Assembly (NCBI GenBank): GCA_015680685.1
Contig: MNCI01000273.1
Location: forward strand, 401,430 to 465,429
Direction: 5' to 3'
Source of the DNA: Gnetum montanum
Lineage: Eukaryota > Streptophyta > Gnetopsida > Gnetales > Gnetaceae
DNA length: 64,000 nt
Position 1 is the stretch's first letter; every line of letters begins with the position of its first letter. The position numbers and the translations under genes were made by a program. This document shows positions 1 to 10,454 of this stretch, in pieces. The notes under the pieces were generated by a model. It had not been told where the DNA came from and did not search any database. It saw only the letters and a list, made by a program, of their open reading frames with translations.

Positions 1-168
1 TCTCAGACTTGCCCAACCAGCACGCTCTCCTGAAGACAACCCTGTGGCCCTACCTGAGCCTGACTGAGGGCAACATCATCACTGTGTGCCACGACCCTGC
101 CTAGTACGACCTTCACATTCTAGAGCTCAGACTTGCCTTTGTTGTAAACATGCATGTATTTTGCTGGG
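1..168 (+). pseudogene. UFD1-like gene fragment captured in LTR (5' copy)
   Basis: Read from base 3, the + strand gives SDLPNQHALLKTTLWPYLSL followed by a TEGN-type turn and a YDLHILELR strand. This pattern matches the UFD1 fold (substrate-recruiting partner of Cdc48 in ubiquitin-dependent degradation), in particular the plant UFD1 plus zinc-finger relatives, where the same stretch reads as FSD-(L/I)-PN, a conserved helix, and Y-L-VLEL-P. One stop (CAG to TAG type) interrupts it near position 102. GC content is well above the AT-rich surroundings, as expected of captured coding DNA. The related copy in the 3' LTR (9980-10162) shows the capture predates this insertion. Family assignment is by eye. 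Confidence 0.5.
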
Positions 169-449
169 TTCCAGCATCCTACCATCCGTATACTAGGGTG
201 CTCTCAGAGATGACACATGGTGGTAGCAACTAAACACCACATGGCAACATTTCCAGATGTAGCGGCAGGACCTTGTTTTGTGGTGGCAGTTGACATATGG
301 TTCTGGTTGAAATTGACACTAGGAATGGTGCAGAGCATGTGTCCATTTCTACAGGTTTTGCACAAGGACAATGAAGGAAAGAAACAAGCCAGCAGTTCAA
401 GAACAATCGACCAACTGATTACTCCCCGCCATTCTTGCAGCTGTCACCT

Positions 450-738
450 GTAATCCATGTAGGTATGTCCACTCCTCCCTTGGTCTGGAGTCCATTTCCC
501 AATCCAATTGTCACCTCATCAGTTAATAGTGACTCACCCAATACTACTGAAATGTACACAAATGTCCTTCCGCAGCGATTTACTAGTATGTGAGTTCAAA
601 GACAATAAGGTACAGAAAAGTGCAAATGCATATGATTTATTTATAGAAATTGTAAGGATCAGCCTTATTGATTTTAAAGACCATGCAGCTGCCTCCACCA
701 ACATCTACACTAAAGTGGATGCTAAATTACTTTCTTAA
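450..738 (+). other. Unrecognised coding-like segment, conserved in both A LTRs
   Basis: Two short reading frames follow each other and both recur in the 3' LTR at 10455-10784: one reading SPFPNPIVTSSVNSD and then EMYTNVLPQRF, and a second containing ANAYDLFIEI and STNIYTKVDAKLLS. Many differences between the two LTR copies are conservative at protein level, so it may derive from a host exon downstream of the UFD1-like piece. I do not recognise a family. It may equally be non-coding. Confidence 0.25.
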
Positions 739-1040
739 TACCACCTGTTTATGAAAATTACTAGGGCTTCGGTGGTTAATGATATTTAACAATTGAAAAC
801 TTAAAAAATGACAATTGTATGAAGCTCTTATAGTATGAAGATCTTGGGCTTTTTTTTAATTATTATATAGGTTGTAAATTATGAAAGAGATATTTGTAAA
901 GTTTGTAAAGACACATGCCAATACTAACATGATTTTATTCTAATTCATAACTTCCTAACTTGGTGGGCAAGTTATAACTTCCTTACTTGGGAGAGAAGTT
1001 ACCCAAGATATTTTGGAATATATAACTACCTATGAGACCC

Positions 1041-1048
1041 TATAAAAA
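1041..1048 (+). promoter_or_regulatory. TATA box of element A 5' LTR
   Basis: CCCTATAAAAAGG lies mid-LTR and is conserved in the 3' LTR at 11065-11072. It is the only good TATA box in this LTR, so U3 would end about 30 bases downstream, near 1075. Confidence 0.6.
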
Positions 1049-2253
1049 GGCTTCAGGGGTTAGAAGAAAGGGATATCACACTTGGGTCTCACTTTGGGGT
1101 CTTGGAGGAAGATTGTAAAGAAGAAATTATGAAAGATTGCTTGTAAGATGACTTGTTAAAGACAACATTTTAGCCTCTTTTTTATAGTCATGTGAATTAT
1201 GTTTATTATTTCTTATTTTTTAAAAATTGTTTAGCTAGAGGTTTAGATAGTATCATGCTTGGCAAGTAATTTTAGGATTTTTAGATTGCTCTTATTGTTC
1301 TTGTTGCATGATATAAAATTTCTATTAAAATTTTATCATAGAAGAGCTTGTGTTTGAAATCCTTAAGAGCATTTTAGTAGTGAATTTTATTAGTATGCAA
1401 TGTATAAGAACCGCTATTGAGATTGTTGTAAGAGAGCCTCTGCATGTAGTCAAGCTGTTGAATGATTCAATAGTCAAGAGGGTTCAGAAAATCTTTGGTA
1501 TTTTAATAGGACCGGAATAGCTTCTTTTATCTTTAAAGTGAATCTCCATGGTATTTCAATTATAAATTTTTAAGTCTTTTGAAGGTTCTTTTGAATGCAA
1601 TTGTTGACATCTATTATCTAGCCAAAATAGAGTCTGGTACGTGATAGTTTACGCAGCAATTTTTGGGTAGTATAGTAGGATTGTCTTGAAGAAATTACTT
1701 ATTTGAGCCTTGGAAGTTTGAAAAATTCGTAGTTATTGAATTTGGAATAGCTTTATTATGAAGCATTTACTCGTATCATTTTACCTTGTTTAAACATTTG
1801 GGATCTTTAGACAAATCTTCTTTCTTTTTCTCTTCTTTCTATTTCCATTGAATCTTGCTCTATTTCTAGTTTTCTTGTGGAAATATCTCTTTCTTTGGGG
1901 AGAATTAGAAGTAGATTCACATAATTGTGCTCAAATATTTTTACAAAACTTTATTTGTTACAAGTAGGTATTATAAGGACCACATAGACTAAGCAATTGA
2001 ATAGAATAAGAACTCTTAACAACTCACAGTACTTTGCAAAGTTGGCTGAATCTCTTTAAGAAAAGTTATTTATAGTTTTACACACAACCCAATCATTTTA
2101 TTTTTCACAACAGCACACACACATACTCACATTAACTATTGAGTCTATTTGGAGGTATCTGGGCCTTGGTGTTGCCAAAGACCAGCAAGCACCTAAATCC
2201 TATTCGAGGACACTCGTTGGCGGTCGCATCCCAAACGGTCGTCAACAATTCTT

Positions 2254-2271
2254 TTGGCACTAGAAGGAGGG
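2254..2271 (+). other. Candidate primer-binding site of element A
   Basis: TTGGCACTAGAAGGAGGG starts 7 bases after the LTR end. Sites beginning TTGGCNC just inside the LTR are usual for Tat/Athila elements, but I cannot name the priming tRNA with certainty. Confidence 0.35.
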
Positions 2272-2372
2272 CTGAAAATTCAGGCTCTAAGTTCATAAGC
2301 CTTATAATTTTTGCACATAAACCATTCTTTGTTACTATAAAGGCTTAAGAAGTTAAATACTATTTTCAGTTC

Positions 2373-3796
2373 ATGACTAAGAAGATTGATAGTTTGGAAA
2401 GTTTAAAAGTTTCCAAAGATATTCTTGATTCTAAGACTGATTCTTCATCAAAAGAAGAACAAAAGAAAGTTTTTGAATTGGGAACAAGTAGTGGAGTGAA
2501 AACTAGAAGATCAAGAAGATCATCCATTATATCTAGTTTATCGATTTATAAGAGAAGATCTAGAAAGTCTAAGAGTTCAACTATCCAAAGGAATAGGATG
2601 GCAAATCCTTGGTAAAGAGTTACACAGTTAGGATTTCAAAATTACAATGATATTCCTAAGGTAGTTTACAAATATTTTCTTGAGCCTTTCATTCCTGGGA
2701 AAGCTTATTTAGCTGGAGAATATATTCACATGTTTGAGTTAGCTTTAGCTCATTCAAATATTCAACATGAAGATCAAGCTTGTAGGTCGTTTGTATCAAA
2801 TTTAAAGGACATGGCTCAGATTTGGTATTCAAACTTACCAAGTAATAGTATTACAAGTTGGGATGACATGAAGAATCTTTTCTTAACCCAGTTTGGTAAT
2901 CAATTAGATCAACAACTATACTATGGGCTGATACAAGCTAAGTAAGGAGTTAAAGAGTCAATTAGAGATTTTAACATCAAGTTTCAATGAATTTGTGGTC
3001 TCTTTCAAAGCTAATATAGACCATCAGAAGAAATGCTTAAAGAAACTTATCTTAAGACTGTCAACCCCAAAATTTCAATTTGGTTAAGGAGAACTCCAAA
3101 CTTAGCTACGCTAAATGACTACTTTAGTGAAGCTATACAGATAGAAAAATAGTTGAACTTGAATCCTAAAGAAAATATTGCAATTCAAAAAAGAGAAGAA
3201 AGAGTTATGATTCCTATGCAATATTTAGCTCAATTTAAAGCTTTACCAGGTCCATCTCATGTTAAGATAGAGCAAGAACATGAAAGAGTAGAATCTAGAA
3301 AAGGACAATTAATGAGAGATATGTCTAACAAACTAGTGAAGTTTGAAAAAGCCTTGGCAAGAGTTAATATCAAGGAAGAAAGAAAAAATAGAAAGCATAA
3401 ACATCAAGATACTAAGTTAGTAGAAGATGAGGATGAAAGTGAGCTTATTATGTCCAAATTTCTTGATATTGAATCTAATAATGAGTTATCTAGTGTTCAT
3501 TATGCAAGTAAATCTTCTAGCAATGGATCTAGTGATACTTCTTCTCTATCAAGTTTTGAAGAAGATATGTCTTCAGATGAAGAATGTAATAACAATGAGG
3601 AAAATGGATATAGTCTTCGATCTAAGGAAATACTAACTACTTATAGACCCCCAAATGTTATTACTAATCAGTCTACTAAGAGAAAAGCTTTTGAGCCAAA
3701 TAGAAGAGATAAGAATAAAGGTAAAGACAATCAAGTAGAGCAAAGCACTCCAAATCAGTCTTTTAATAAATGGATAAAGAAACCAAGCTTTATTGG
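2373..3796 (+). pseudogene. Element A gag
   Basis: Degraded gag precursor (capsid and nucleocapsid) read in one frame with in-frame stops at about 2613, 2943, 2988, 3018 and 3150. The first 80 residues are basic and serine rich. A retrotransposon gag core follows at 2730-2945, with the pattern FVSNLKDMAQIWYSNLPSNS then SWDDMKNLFLTQFG, typical of the plant Ty3/gypsy gag family. After 3153 come a charged helix (residues 40-100), an acidic serine-rich stretch, and a basic Lys/Arg tail that runs into the assembly gap. Any zinc knuckle would lie in the gap. No ATG-to-end intact frame exists, so the copy is not functional as seen. Confidence 0.75.
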
Positions 3797-4008
3797 NNNN
3801 NNNNNNNNNNNNNNNNNNNNNNNNNNNNNNNNNNNNNNNNNNNNNNNNNNNNNNNNNNNNNNNNNNNNNNNNNNNNNNNNNNNNNNNNNNNNNNNNNNNN
3901 NNNNNNNNNNNNNNNNNNNNNNNNNNNNNNNNNNNNNNNNNNNNNNNNNNNNNNNNNNNNNNNNNNNNNNNNNNNNNNNNNNNNNNNNNNNNNNNNNNNN
4001 NNNNNNNN
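3797..4008. other. Assembly gap (212 N)
   Basis: A run of 212 unknown bases inside element A, between the gag tail and the protease. It probably hides the nucleocapsid zinc knuckle and the protease active site (D-S/T-G). Confidence 0.99.
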
Positions 4009-4260
4009 TGTAAGAAACTTGGTTTGATTCCTGAAAAATCAAATAAGAAGATTGTTCAAGTGGATAAAAGTAGAGTGAAGATTGTGGGTCAATTACCAAA
4101 TTTCTTATTGGAAATTGCTTCTGAACCCCGCGTCAGAAGTAGAATAACTATTCAAGTGGAAGATATACCAAATTCACATAGTCTCTTATTGAGTAGAAGT
4201 TGGAGCAAGAATTTCTCAGGTTACATATCAACAGATTATTCTCACATGTGGCTACCTTGA
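4009..4260 (+). pseudogene. Element A aspartic protease, C-terminal part
   Basis: The frame entering from the gap reads CKKLGLIPEKSNKK, then a predicted beta region, then SHSLLLSRSWSKN-FSGYISTDYSHMWLP. The last part corresponds to the LLGRPWL-type strand and the following STxY-xxL block that close plant Ty3/gypsy retropepsins (here GR is replaced by SR). The enzyme would mature Gag-Pol in the virus-like particle. The catalytic D-S/T-G must lie in the gap. It ends at a stop at 4258-4260, and the next domain starts about 170 bases on. Confidence 0.6.
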
Positions 4261-4427
4261 AAAGAAGAACCAAATCAAATATACATCTATAGTGAACCTT
4301 TGATGATTGATAACATTATTTCAAATGGAAAAAGTAAAATGGCTGAAAAAGGAGATGTTAAAAAAAAATTTGTACACTCCAAAAAAATTATAGTTTTGAG
4401 AAAGAGCACTCAAATAATGAGTATAAA

Positions 4428-4815
4428 TGGGAGTTATACTTTGATGGTTCATGTAATTCAAAAGGTGCAAGAGTTAGTATAGCTTTATAAGGAATGATTC
4501 ACCTAAAATTCTCAAAGAAATTCATCTATCTTTTCCTTGTACTAACAACAAAGCTGAGTATGAAGCTTTATGTATTGATATAAGAATAGCTCTAGACAAA
4601 AAGATCAGAGAAATCACTATAAAAGGAGACTCAAGATTAGTTTGTGAACAAGTAAAGGGTAACTGTGTAGTAAAGAGCTCATTCTTAAGACCTTATAAGC
4701 AACTTTCTTGTAAGATGTTAGATCAATTTCAACATTGCTGAATAGAGCATATAAACAGAGCAGAGAATCTTATAGCAGATGATCTAGCAAAGGAAGCTTT
4801 AGCATTGGATATGTA
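4428..4815 (+). pseudogene. Element A extra RNase H domain, placed upstream of RT
   Basis: The frame starting WELYFDGSCNSKGA (4428) and, after a frame change near 4486, continuing with NKAEYEALCIDIRIAL, ITIKGDSRLVCEQVKG and AENLIADDLAKEA is a type-I RNase H fold. All four acidic catalytic positions can be seen: D in FDGS, E in AEYEAL, D in GDSRLV and D in ADDLAK. This sequence style is that of the archaeal-like second RNase H carried by plant Tat elements. Its place is unusual: it follows the protease and precedes RT, while the ordinary RNase H lies after RT at 6145-6600. Stops at 4489 and 4738 mean it is inactive here. Confidence 0.7.
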
Positions 4816-4840
4816 AAGAATAGAACGTTACAAAGATGTA

Positions 4841-5930
4841 ATGATTGAAGAAGAACATCTACCATCAGTACCAGATAATATAAAACATTTACAAGTATTT
4901 GAAGATGATGATCAAGTACTAAGATTTATTAAAAAAAAACAAGAATTTGAGGGTCAAGTGATACTTGAAACATCATCAAACTTCAAAGCTAATTTCATTC
5001 CAAAAAAGATGATTGACTTGGAACATGAGTTCAAGAAAAATTTACTTACTGGAAAGGATATACAAAACCCAGATAGTCAAGCTTTCAAGGTAGTAAATTT
5101 GGGATTAGACAGGATGCCAAAGATGTTGAATGTTACAAAGGAAAGAGATTTGAGTTTCAAGCAAAACTTGTTAACATGTCTAAGAAATAATTTGGATAAT
5201 TTTTCTTGGTCTTATGATGATCTTAAAGCTTTTAGACTAGATGTGATGACACATAATATTCTTTTAATAGAAGGTTGTAAAATAATCAAGCAAAAACAAA
5301 GGAAATTTAATCCATCATTTGAACCAGCTATGGAAACTAAGATCAAGAAGTTGTTACAAGCGCGAATCATATATCCAATACGATATTCAACATGGCTTGC
5401 TAACATCGGTCTAGTGAGAAAAAAATGGTGATATAAGGATTTTTGTAGACTTTAGAAATCTAAATGATGCCTCAAAAAAAGATAAGTATCCACTTCCAAG
5501 AATTGATGAGATGCTAATTAAAGTCTCAGGTTCTCAAGTATATTCTTTCTTAGATGGTTTCTCAGGTTATAATCAAATCATGGTAGATAAGAATGATAGA
5601 TACAAAACATCATTTATCACCAAATGAGAAACTTTTGCTTACCAAAGAATGCCATTTGGATTGTCAAATGCTGTAGCTACTTTCCAAAGAGCCATGGATT
5701 TAGCATTTAAGGATTTATTAGGAAAATTCATGATGGTTTATTTGGATGATATTACAATATTCTCAAAGAAAAAAAGAAGATCATATTAATCATCTTTAGC
5801 AAGTTTTCGACAGATGTCGTAAGTTTGGTATTTCATTAAATCCTAAGAAGTGTATCTTCGGGGTTAAATCTAGAAGCCTATTAGGCCATGTGATATGTCA
5901 AGAAGGAATTTCCATAGGCAATTCCTGAAT
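4841..5930 (+). pseudogene. Element A reverse transcriptase
   Basis: A 196-codon open stretch (4841-5431) holds a linker and the start of RT (the PAMETKIKKLLQARIIYPIR helix and the WLANIGLVRKK strand). A frameshift in the A-rich run at 5418-5426 then changes frame to [57 protein letters not shown] and the catalytic motif VYLDD near 5735-5750. These are the canonical RT blocks of Ty3/gypsy, with palm-domain aspartates in FLDG and YLDD. One in-frame stop interrupts FITK-ETFAY. Frame is lost again near 5770 in a run of A. The enzyme would copy element RNA in the particle. Confidence 0.85.
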
Positions 5931-6144
5931 CCAAGTAGTATAGAATATTGAGCATCCCACAAGTAAAAAATCTCTTATATCTTTCTTTGGGAAGATAAAC
6001 TTTGTGAAAAAGTTCATCCCCGGGTGTACTGAAATTACCAAACTTTTGATGCATATGCTAAAAAAGGATATCCAAGTAGAGAAAACACCAAAATCAGAGA
6101 AAGCTTTATCATAAATTTAAAATTCTATACAAGAGGCTCCATAT

Positions 6145-6600
6145 TTGGTGAAGCCTAGGCTAAAAGAGGATTTTTGGTTATATTCTTTTGCTTCGAATGA
6201 TTCTATCGCTGCCATTTTAACACAAAAAGATGATGAAGGCCAAGATGAACCAATTGGATTTTTTGGGTATCAGTTAAAAGGTTCAGAATTAAATTATTCA
6301 GACTTAGAGAAACAAGCTTTTGTAGTCATCAAAGTACTTCAGCATTTTAAATATTATTTGGAAAGTTCATTAGTCCACATTATGCTAATTGGACCTACAG
6401 TCAAGTGATTCCTAGCCCAAAATGAGATTGGATTAAAAAGAGGAAAATGGCTTATAAAGTTGCAAAGTTTCAGATTTTCATTGGAAATATGCAAAACAAT
6501 TAAGGGAATGGGATTGGCCAAGTTAATGACGAGAGAAAGTGAAGTATGTACACTTGATACCCATGAAGAGAATTGGTATGATGAAATTCTCAAATTTCTT
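6145..6600 (+). pseudogene. Element A RNase H (RT-linked)
   Basis: LYSFASNDSIAAILTQKDDEG, IGFFGYQLKGSELNYSDLEKQ and FKYYLESSLVHIM show the RT-connected RNase H of Ty3/gypsy elements; the E of the ELNYSDLEKQA block is the usual active-site glutamate region. After a stop at 6408 the same frame continues with a KRGKWLIKLQSF and KGMGLAKLM segment, typical of the tail of this domain. It removes the RNA strand during reverse transcription. It shares its frame with the integrase downstream, so few indels have occurred here. Confidence 0.8.
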
Positions 6601-6639
6601 AATACAAGGAAAATCCCAAATAATTTAACTGCAAGTTAA

Positions 6640-7821
6640 AATAGAGCTTTCTTCAAAAGAGCATGAAGATTCGTTGTTAAAGATGGTATATTATATAGAA
6701 AGGATTTTCAAGGGGTTTTATTGGAATTTGTTAATAATGATCAAATTAGTTTCATTTTGGAACAATTTCATGATCATTTGAATTTATTTTATGAATCCCC
6801 TAAGTCGACTATGCAACATATACTTGAATATGGATATTACTGGCCTTCCATGTATCGAGACATTAGTTAAAAGATTCAAAAATGCTATAAATGTCAAATT
6901 CATGGGCCTAAGATTAAAAAGGCTAGAGCCCCTTTAAAGCCAATAGTCGCAGATAGACCATTTTAGCAATGGGGTTTGGATTTTATTGGTACAATTACTC
7001 CTTCAAGAGCTGGAAATAAGTTTATTCTCATGGCTACTAATTATTTCACTAACTAGTCTAAAGCAAAGGCTCTAAGAGGAAGTTCAACATCAGATGTGAT
7101 TAAGTTTCTAGAAGATCACATTCTAAGTAGATTTGGTCTACACAAAGTGTTAGTGTCAGACAATGGACATGCCTTCAAATCTGAAGAGTTTATCAAATGG
7201 GCATCAGAAAAATCTATTTTCTTATTTTCCTCATCAAACTATTATCCTAAAGGAAATGGCCTAGTAGAATCCACCAATAAAAAGCTTATCACTTATATTA
7301 AGAAATCGATGGATGGGAATCCAGCAAATTAGATCAATTATCTACAATCTGTGTTATGGTCAAATCGAATTCGATTTAAGAGAGGTATTAGGACATCACC
7401 ATATAACTTAGTTTATGATTTTCTAGCAAGAATTATAAATAAGATTGTAAGCTCAGCTTCTGAATTTGTACAAAGATATAGTGAAAAAACTGATAAAGAT
7501 AGAAGTTTCATGACTTTGCTTATTAAAAGAGAAGATGAAGTAGATAAAGAAAGGGATAATTTGTTACAGAATACCTCTCAAGTTAAAAGATGGTTTGATA
7601 GAAAAGCTCTGAAGAGAATTTTCAAGATAGGGGACATTGTCCTATTATGGAATATGAAGAAACCGAATAAGTTTACGCTGACATGGATTGGTCTATTTCA
7701 AATTACAAAGCAATTGTCAAAGGATACTTACAAATTATCAACTTTGGATGGCATGGAATTGCAATTTCCATATAATGTTTTGCATATAAAACATTATTTT
7801 GGACAATTGCATACAGTTTGA
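6640..7821 (+). pseudogene. Element A integrase
   Basis: The order is N-terminal HHCC zinc finger (HDHLN...CYKCQIHGPK, about 6765-6905), catalytic core with D in LDFIGTI (6976), D in VSDNGHAF (7160) and E in NGLVESTNKKL (7270), then a C-terminal region with FKIGDIVLLWNMKKP and LTWIGLF near 7620-7700, ending at 7821. The D,D-E triad is intact as read. In-frame stops occur at 6868, 6964, 7054 and 7330, but the frame is the same throughout. The enzyme would insert the cDNA into the host genome. No chromodomain is seen. Confidence 0.85.
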
Positions 7822-7997
7822 AGATATCCTTACACAAAGTAATATATGTATATACTATTAGGTATAATATTACTAGGAGTATAGTATTAATTATTATGTT
7901 TAATTATGTTATTCGTATATAGTTAGATAAGTAGATAGTATATTATAATAATAGGATAAATTTATTTAAATTATAAATTAGTTTTATAAGTTAATTC

Positions 7998-8158
7998 CTA
8001 CAAGTGAAACAAGTGGAAGCCTACAAGTGTGACAAGTGGAGAAAGTGACTCATGCACCACTTAGTGAGGATTTTGACAAGTGCTTAGAATGCACAAAAAG
8101 AGGAAAAATTGGTTGAAGACTCTTGGAGGGAATTTTAAATTTCTAACTACTATAAAAA
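7998..8158 (+). promoter_or_regulatory. Promoter-like block inside element A
   Basis: Between integrase and the accessory ORF, ACAAGTG is repeated five times at about 8000-8090, followed by CTATAAAAAGAGG (TATA at 8151-8158). An ATG that opens the accessory ORF lies 85 bases downstream (8243). The TATA context resembles the LTR's own CTATAAAAAGG. This suggests a separate transcript for the 3' ORF; there is no expression evidence here. Confidence 0.4.
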
Positions 8159-8242
8159 GAGGATTGGGTAGCCTAGGATTTCCTCATCTTCTAATTCAAG
8201 TTGAGTAGAGAAAGTGAGAAGAGAGCTAATTTGAATTAGAAG

Positions 8243-8695
8243 ATGGATTTTGGGAGAACAATGAGGAAGCCTTTCATTCCTTATGTGATGGAATGTTGCC
8301 CAAAACATGTGTTAAAGGCTTACTTGAAAGCTAGAGCATGTGAAGCACCTAAAGAGTGTTCTTTCATAGCTTGGTTGGCTGATGAATTCTCATTCCTCAC
8401 AAGAGGATTAGAGATAGAATCAAATATTTGGGGGCAATATCAAAATTGCACCCAAGAAGAGAAAAGGGAAGAAGAATAACCAATCAATGAAGATTCATGG
8501 GAAGAAGCCTTTGTGTCTCAAGAAGAAGAAGAGGGACCCAATTGGGAAGAACAGAAGAATTCATTTGAAAAATAAGATGAGAAGATTGCTGAAGAAAAAT
8601 CTCAAGAAGAACAAGTTGAAAGCTCCAGCAAGCTAGAAAATAATAGAAAAGCCTTCATCACGTCATAAATTGCCTATGAGAAAGTTAGAGACATG
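8243..8695 (+). pseudogene. Element A accessory 3' ORF, unknown function
   Basis: Starts MDFGRTMRKPFIPYVMECCP and runs 78 codons to a stop at 8479, then continues in the same frame as a highly acidic Glu/Gln-rich segment (EEEEGPNWEEQ, EEKSQEEQVESSS) to about 8670. The position between integrase and the 3' polypurine tract is where Athila and Tat elements carry env-like or accessory ORFs. No signal peptide or membrane segment is visible, so an envelope role is not supported. I do not recognise a domain. The start was chosen because the ATG follows a TATA box at the expected distance. Confidence 0.35.
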
Positions 8696-8919
8696 AGGAT
8701 TTCTACTAGAGTAACCCTCACAATTCTATTTCCATCTCAAGAATAGTCCATGGATAAAGTACTTGATAATGTACAGTTTGTTTTTTTTTAACCATAAAAC
8801 CTTATGTTTGATGGGAATTTTCCTCCAAAAAGATTTATTTGTTCAGCTGTAAAAATTCAATAAAAGTTTCAATACATTTCAATTTTAAAATAGGGCTGCA
8901 TAAATTTTTTTAAGCTTTT

Positions 8920-8933
8920 AAAGGGGGTAGAAA
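8920..8933 (+). other. Polypurine tract of element A
   Basis: AAAGGGGGTAGAAA immediately precedes the TGTTGGCA start of the 3' LTR. It is the expected plus-strand primer site and fixes the LTR boundary. Confidence 0.75.
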
Positions 8934-9386
8934 TGTTGGCACATTTTGGCCATTTCATGGAAAAGGTTGGCATGATAAAATTGGTTAAAGGTTTTTTTTG
9001 GAGAAGTGGCAAGAATTTGAGCCTGTAGAGAAAAAGAATAAGAGTTAAAATGCAATTAACAACAGCATTCCTTTAATTTAAGAAAAAAAATATAGGAGCA
9101 CCATTCCTATAGAAAGCTTACAAATCTTTGCTAATGAGTACAAGATCACCAACGTGTTGTTCTCCCTCTATAATTATCAGCATTGCATTTCACGGGGCAA
9201 CAATATAGATATATATATATATTATGATCCACTAGGCTTTACTGATGAATATCCTGATAATCTCAATGCCTACTTTTCATCTCTATCACAACTAACCAAA
9301 GTCTAGTAGGATTATGAAGGAAGTTCAATTTCTATATACATCATTTATATGATATTAATCTGTACCAAATCAGAGAGCATCTCAAG

Positions 9387-9691
9387 TCAAATTGGTTTTG
9401 TATCCATTTCATTTTTGGAAAGAATATCTTTGCAGCAATGCAAATTCAGCAGTCCGGTGTAGGGTGAAGTTATTTCTCCTGTGAAATTCAGGAATACATT
9501 GTCTAAAATTTCGTGGCTAACCATGATATTTTTTTCTATAATGGAAAAGAAAGAGTGGAATTCTGCATGACGCAGGAGGTGCTCCACATTATTGCAAGGG
9601 CCCATGGTATGTGAACCAAATTTCACAATACCAATCAAATCTGAGTACAGCAATCCATTATTCTATGACACAACTCCAAATAATACTCGTC
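9387..9691 (-). pseudogene. Unrecognised exon-like segment inside LTR
   Basis: On the - strand a pyrimidine-rich tract ends TTTTTGCAG at 9692, a good splice acceptor, followed by an open frame with one stop and then LLYSDLIGIVKFGSHTMG, HLLRHAEFHSFFSIIEKN and ILDNVFLNFTGEITSPYTGL, ending at a stop at 9387. Composition is protein-like, not simple sequence. I do not recognise the family. It lies downstream of the PPR fragment on the same strand, with 50 bases of intron-like sequence between, so both may come from one captured locus. Confidence 0.3.
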
Positions 9692-9742
9692 CTGCAAAAA
9701 GAAACATTCATTTAAAATGGAAAAAATAGGATTATCCAAGGG

Positions 9743-9931
9743 TCAAGCCAATGATTTGTCACTGGAGTTATCATTACCACGGTGACCATACTCTACAATC
9801 GCGCTGGTCCAGTTCATTACATTCTGCTTAGGCATTTTGTCGAACACTTGTCCTGCGAACTCCATTAGCTCCAATTTTGAATACGCCTTAATAAAGCCTG
9901 ATGCAGACAACAACATGCTCACAAAATCCAT
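9743..9931 (-). pseudogene. Pentatricopeptide-repeat (PPR) gene fragment captured in LTR
   Basis: The - strand reads GFIKAYSKLELMEFAGQVFD followed by KMPKQNVMNWTSAIVEYGH. This is the L-S repeat pattern of plant PLS-class PPR proteins (…AYxKxGxxxxAxxVFDxMPxxNVxxWTxxIxxYxxxG), which bind organelle RNA and act in editing. About one and a half repeats remain. The upstream frame also keeps a HSYI-like strand. A GT at the GHRG end could be a splice donor. The fragment is antisense to the retrotransposon and lies in the LTR part whose 5' counterpart is outside the window. Confidence 0.6.
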
Positions 9932-9979
9932 ATTTTCACAATCTATGTATGAATTTGGGCACCAAGTTCTGAGTTGTAG

Positions 9980-10162
9980 GTGACGTGGGGTAGCTTCTCA
10001 GACTTGTCCAACCAGCATGCTCTCCTAAAGATGGCCCTATGGCCCTACCTGAGCCTAACTAAGGGCAACATCATCAAGGTGTGCCATGGCCCTTCCCAGT
10101 ACGACCTTCATGTTCTGGAGCTCAGACCCACCTCTATTGTAAACGTGCACGTATTTTGCTAG
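9980..10162 (+). pseudogene. UFD1-like gene fragment captured in LTR (3' copy)
   Basis: An open frame of 60 codons contains FSDLSNQHALLKMALWPYLS, then LTKGNIIKVCHGPSQYDLHV and LELRPTSIVNVHVF. It matches the UFD1 domain pattern described for 1-168, here without the internal stop. As in the 5' copy, it is clearly richer in GC than its surroundings. Fragment only: neither the start nor the C-terminal part of UFD1 is present. Presence in both LTRs means it moved with the element. Confidence 0.55.
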
Positions 10163-10454
10163 GTTGCAGCATCCTGGCCTCCATATACTAGGGTGCTCTC
10201 AAAGATGGCACATGGTGGCAGCAATTGAACACCACACGGAAACATTTCCAAATGTAGTGGTAGGGCCTTGTTTTGCAGTGGAAATTGATATAAGGTTCTA
10301 GCTGAAATCAGTGCTAGGAATGGGGTAGAGCATGTGTCCATTTCTATGAGTTTCGTACAGGGACAAGGAAAGAAAGAAACAAGCCAGCAGTTGAAGAAGG
10401 ACTGACCAGCTGATTACTCCCCGTCGTTCTTGCAATTGTCACTTGTAATCCACA

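Larger units (their letters stand above)
1..2247 (+). repeat. Element A 5' LTR, 3' two thirds
   Basis: This stretch aligns almost base for base with 9994-12284, with scattered substitutions and a short indel near 960 versus 10935-10995, where the 3' copy carries an extra copy of a CCTAACTTGTTGGGCAA block. Similarity stops abruptly after CAACA at 2243-2247 and at 12280-12284, which sets the LTR end. About 1.06 kb of the LTR lies before base 1. It carries a UFD1-like fragment (1-168), a coding-like segment (450-738), a TATA box and AT-rich U3-R-U5 sequence. Confidence 0.85.

Noticed and set aside
3755-4099. Open frames spanning the N run on both strands
   Set aside because: They are open only because N is unreadable. 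Only the frame entering the protease (4009-4260) has homology support.
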